The position numbers and the translations under genes were made by a program. 64,000 bases of DNA, from contig WBMW01003830.1 in NCBI GenBank assembly GCA_013396635.1, positions 969,829-1,033,828 on the forward strand. The letters run 5' to 3'. Numbering within the stretch: the stretch's first letter is position 1; each line of letters opens with the position of its first letter. This stretch comes from Penelope pileata (Eukaryota > Chordata > Aves > Galliformes > Cracidae). Under the pieces are notes generated by a model, which was given only the letters and a program-made list of their open reading frames with translations, had not been told where the DNA came from and did no database searches. Positions 62,401 through 64,000 of the stretch are shown piece after piece.

Positions 62401-63938
62401 TGCTTTGATATTGACTCTAGGGCAGCTCAGCCCTCTTCTCTGTTTCTCTAAAGACATACTAATTTTGCGCACTTCAGGCCAACAAACAGCACAAGTGTAA
62501 TGACTTAGCTCAGGGAGATGCTACAGTGAATATTTGCTCCTCTTTCATCAAGCCTCATTTTGATTGTAAGTTACATTTTTAACCAAGGAAGAGCAGCGAG
62601 CTTTTTGTTCCAATATATTCTGTTTGGTTTTGTTTTGTATTTTATTAGTATATTTTGAACTTCACCTCAGTGCACAGTTATTTCATCCCTATGATGCTGC
62701 TGTGCCTGAGGCTCACTCAGCAGGCACAACTGGCAAATAACATGGGCAAATAAGGGGAAACTGCCATGGAAGCAGTGGTCAGTGGTGCTTTTGATCACGT
62801 AGCTGGGCTTGTTCACGCAGTCAGATCTGTTGTGCATTTAAGGGTTGACTGGAAGGAAATCTGTGAAGACCTTTTTTCCAGATGCCTGCTACATGGACTG
62901 TTTCTAGGCGGTGAAAAATAATGGTGTTAAGTCAGAGTAGACTTCATAAGAAATCTCCATTGCTATATTCATGTACATTTAGACAACTATGTCAATATGT
63001 GTCACTCCAAAAGTAGTGCCTCCTATTTATTTCCATGGAAACTACAACAAATAGAGCACAATAACACTATTTGGGAGAGCAAATTCTCAGCTACAAAACA
63101 CTGTTTTTCAGCTTCACCACTACCATTAGCTGTGCGCTTTTGCCAGCGATGAACAAGAGCCTGCATTCCATGCTTGTAAAATCTGCACCAGTGGAGGTGA
63201 CCCACTGCTGCCACTGCTGAAACGCACCACCACTGTGCTCACATCCGCTGTTTGGTCTCCATAAACATTCAGCAAGCATCAATGAATGGCAGTGGGTGCC
63301 ATACTTTCCGCATGGAGGAATTCAATTCCACACCTTTGCTTCATCTGTACTTCCATGTCAGGTGCCCTTTGGTCAGACTGCCCCTCTGCTGCCATCTGTC
63401 ACACAGCAACAACATGGAATGGGATATTGGTGGGAAGGTTCAACCTGTACTGCCATACCACCAACATCCACCTCTGATGTTGTGGGCTGACATAATAAAA
63501 TAGGAGGCATTACTTTCAGTGCAGCCCTCGTACATTTAGAAAACTTTGTAAATAGTTCAGGATCGTGAATTTGTTACATCCTGGCTTTGGATACTGGAGA
63601 AACTGTTTTCCTTAGTCTTTCCTACTGCTGTTATGAAACAATGTGGAAGTGGAATCTTAAAGGACATGGTCGGATGGTATTGAATGTTGATGTTTCCAAA
63701 TCCCATGACATTGGGCAAAGCAGTGACCCTTGTCCTTGTTAATACTTGGCATTGCAGTGTCTCCTGTGTCAGTTGCCTTTGCCAGTTCTCCAGCTGATAG
63801 AGACTTTTTTTATCCCTTTGGTTAAAATGTTGTGTTTTTTCTTTGTGAATATTTGTTCATTTCTAGGCTGTGAAATCTGGGGAGCTGAAAGCTTATGACT
63901 GGGGAAGCAAGGCTGCAAATATGGCTCACTACAACCAG
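53434..63938 (+). CDS. LIPA: LIPA, lysosomal acid lipase (partial, 3' exon beyond window)
   Basis: Coding exons: 53434-53538, 54510-54630, 58056-58254, 58605-58714, 59247-59383, 60768-60914, 62166-62237 and 63867-63938. All have GT..AG borders and consistent phases, giving 321 residues. The enzyme hydrolyses cholesteryl esters and triglycerides delivered to lysosomes. Seen: a hydrophobic signal peptide (residues 1 to about 20, MRGLALAAVLLHSVVVSGAF); VDPETNMNISQII with an N-glycosylation sequon at Asn34; the FPSEEY-like YPSEEYEVTTEDGYILSINR; the oxyanion HGLL at 85-88; GNSRGNTWSRKH; the nucleophile elbow GHSQG at 171-175 with Ser173; and LCGFNERNLNMSRVDVY with a second sequon. It follows human LIPA almost without gaps. 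The catalytic Asp and His and the C-terminus lie in the exon(s) past 64000. The start ATG is in the CpG island with context CCAAGATGC. No disruption is seen. Confidence 0.96.
53539..54509 (+). other. LIPA: LIPA intron after coding exon 1, with CR1 fragment
   Basis: Begins GTGAGC inside the CpG island and ends TTTCTTCAG. It contains an antisense CR1 piece at about 53885-54110. An ORF of 168 codons on the plus strand (53733-54239) spans this CR1 and is not a gene. Confidence 0.75.
53885..54110 (-). mobile_element. CR1 LINE 3' fragment, antisense
   Basis: The plus strand carries TAAGTTGGAGGGGACCCACG, GGTCATGGGGTCCAGCTCCT and GGCTCCACACAGCACCACCC. These are the reverse complement of the usual CR1 ending (GGAGCCAGGAGCTGGACCCC, then GTGGGTCCCCTCCAACTTAG). 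It lies within the first LIPA intron. Confidence 0.8.
54631..58055 (+). other. LIPA: LIPA intron between coding exons 2 and 3
   Basis: Donor GTAGGG, acceptor TTTTTCAG. AT-rich, with poly-A runs at about 54719-54731 and at 56450-56463 next to an N (56464). Short ORFs on both strands show no known domains. No transposon was identified. Confidence 0.6.
61231..61256. repeat. (AT)n-rich simple repeat
   Basis: ATATATATATATAATATATTTATAAA-like stretch in a LIPA intron. Confidence 0.8.
62998..63530 (-). mobile_element. Mariner-type DNA transposon copy (Galluhop/Mariner1_GG-like), internally deleted
   Basis: The ends are inverted: left CACTCCAAAAGTAGTGCCTC plus CTATTTATTT, right AAATAGGAGGCATTACTTTC plus AGTGCAGCCCTCG. 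TA dinucleotides flank both ends (62996-62997 and 63531-63532), as for mariner insertions. On the minus strand the interior resembles the N-terminal DNA-binding part of a mariner transposase (fragments like EFLHAEKM, GDQT, VRRFSSG), but it is full of frameshifts and lacks the DDD/DDE catalytic domain. It is about 0.53 kb, so non-autonomous. Family name is from memory. Confidence 0.8.
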
Positions 63939-64000
63939 GTAGATAACTTCTATGGATCTGTTAATTTTCAAGTGTCACAAAAGCAAGTCTTTGGGCGCTT
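63939..64000 (+). other. LIPA: Start of the next LIPA intron
   Basis: GTAGATAACTTC follows the exon ending HYNQ. The coding sequence for the next residues (SYPP.. in human) is not present before the window ends. Confidence 0.8.

Larger units (their letters stand above)
58255..63866 (+). other. LIPA: Remaining LIPA introns
   Basis: Introns 58255-58604, 58715-59246, 59384-60767, 60915-62165 and 62238-63866 have donors GTATCC, GTATGT, GTTTGT, GTATGT and GTAGAG. They hold an (AT)n-rich stretch near 61232-61252, poly-G near 58797-58806 and, in the last one, a mariner copy (62998-63530). Otherwise nothing is recognised. Confidence 0.7.

Noticed and set aside
1..64000. CRISPR arrays, bacterial operons, plasmid or phage features
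   Set aside because: The introns, CR1 elements and gene content show a bird nuclear genome; no direct-repeat/spacer arrays were seen.
1..64000. tRNA or rRNA genes
   Set aside because: I looked for B-box-like GGTTCRANNCC and conserved rRNA words on both strands and found no convincing candidate; a covariance-model scan would be decisive.

Overview
This is a vertebrate nuclear window, most likely from a galliform bird (chicken or a close relative). It has long introns with GT..AG splice sites, many CR1 LINE fragments in both orientations, a mariner copy that looks like the galliform Galluhop/Mariner1_GG family, and an SLC16A12 - IFIT5 - LIPA gene order that matches the human 10q23 neighbourhood, seen from the opposite strand. 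Identities come from reading the translations by eye; no database search was possible. Three single N bases (38455, 53264, 56464) mark unresolved positions.

Layout. 1-5.75 kb: intergenic, one CR1 fragment. 5.75-6.6 kb: CpG-rich promoter with a TATA-like box and a likely non-coding first exon of SLC16A12 (plus strand), followed by an intron of about 19.5 kb. 25.4-33.9 kb: the coding part of SLC16A12 (monocarboxylate transporter 12), six coding exons, 485 residues, with a 21-residue upstream ORF in the same exon as the start codon. 34-43 kb: 3' flank, two CR1 copies with facing 3' ends, a decayed TOPORS-like RING E3 pseudogene and a probable ERVL-type LTR fragment. 43.1-46.6 kb: IFIT5 (minus strand), 477 residues, with a 5-nt coding first exon, a TATA box and two IRF/ISRE sites. 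46.9-47.9 kb: a CR1 lacking its 3' end. 48.4-48.6 kb: a second, diverged copy of the IFIT5 promoter. 49.7-50.0 kb: a probable solo LTR. 53.0 kb to the right edge: LIPA (lysosomal acid lipase, plus strand), eight coding exons giving 321 residues; the final part, with the catalytic Asp and His, lies beyond the window.

The three genes do not form one pathway. SLC16A12 is a plasma-membrane solute carrier, IFIT5 an interferon-induced RNA-binding effector, and LIPA a lysosomal lipid hydrolase.

The most interesting region is the IFIT5 upstream flank. The promoter module (two IRF-type sites, an RFX-like X-box and a TATA region) is present twice about 1.8 kb apart. The outer copy has lost the TATA box, and one of its IRF sites has become an ETS-IRF composite sequence. 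The adjoining upstream segment occurs a third time at 37.3 kb, on the other side of IFIT5. This may be the trace of a larger, now reduced, IFIT cluster. The RING pseudogene followed on the same strand by an LTR is the second lead.
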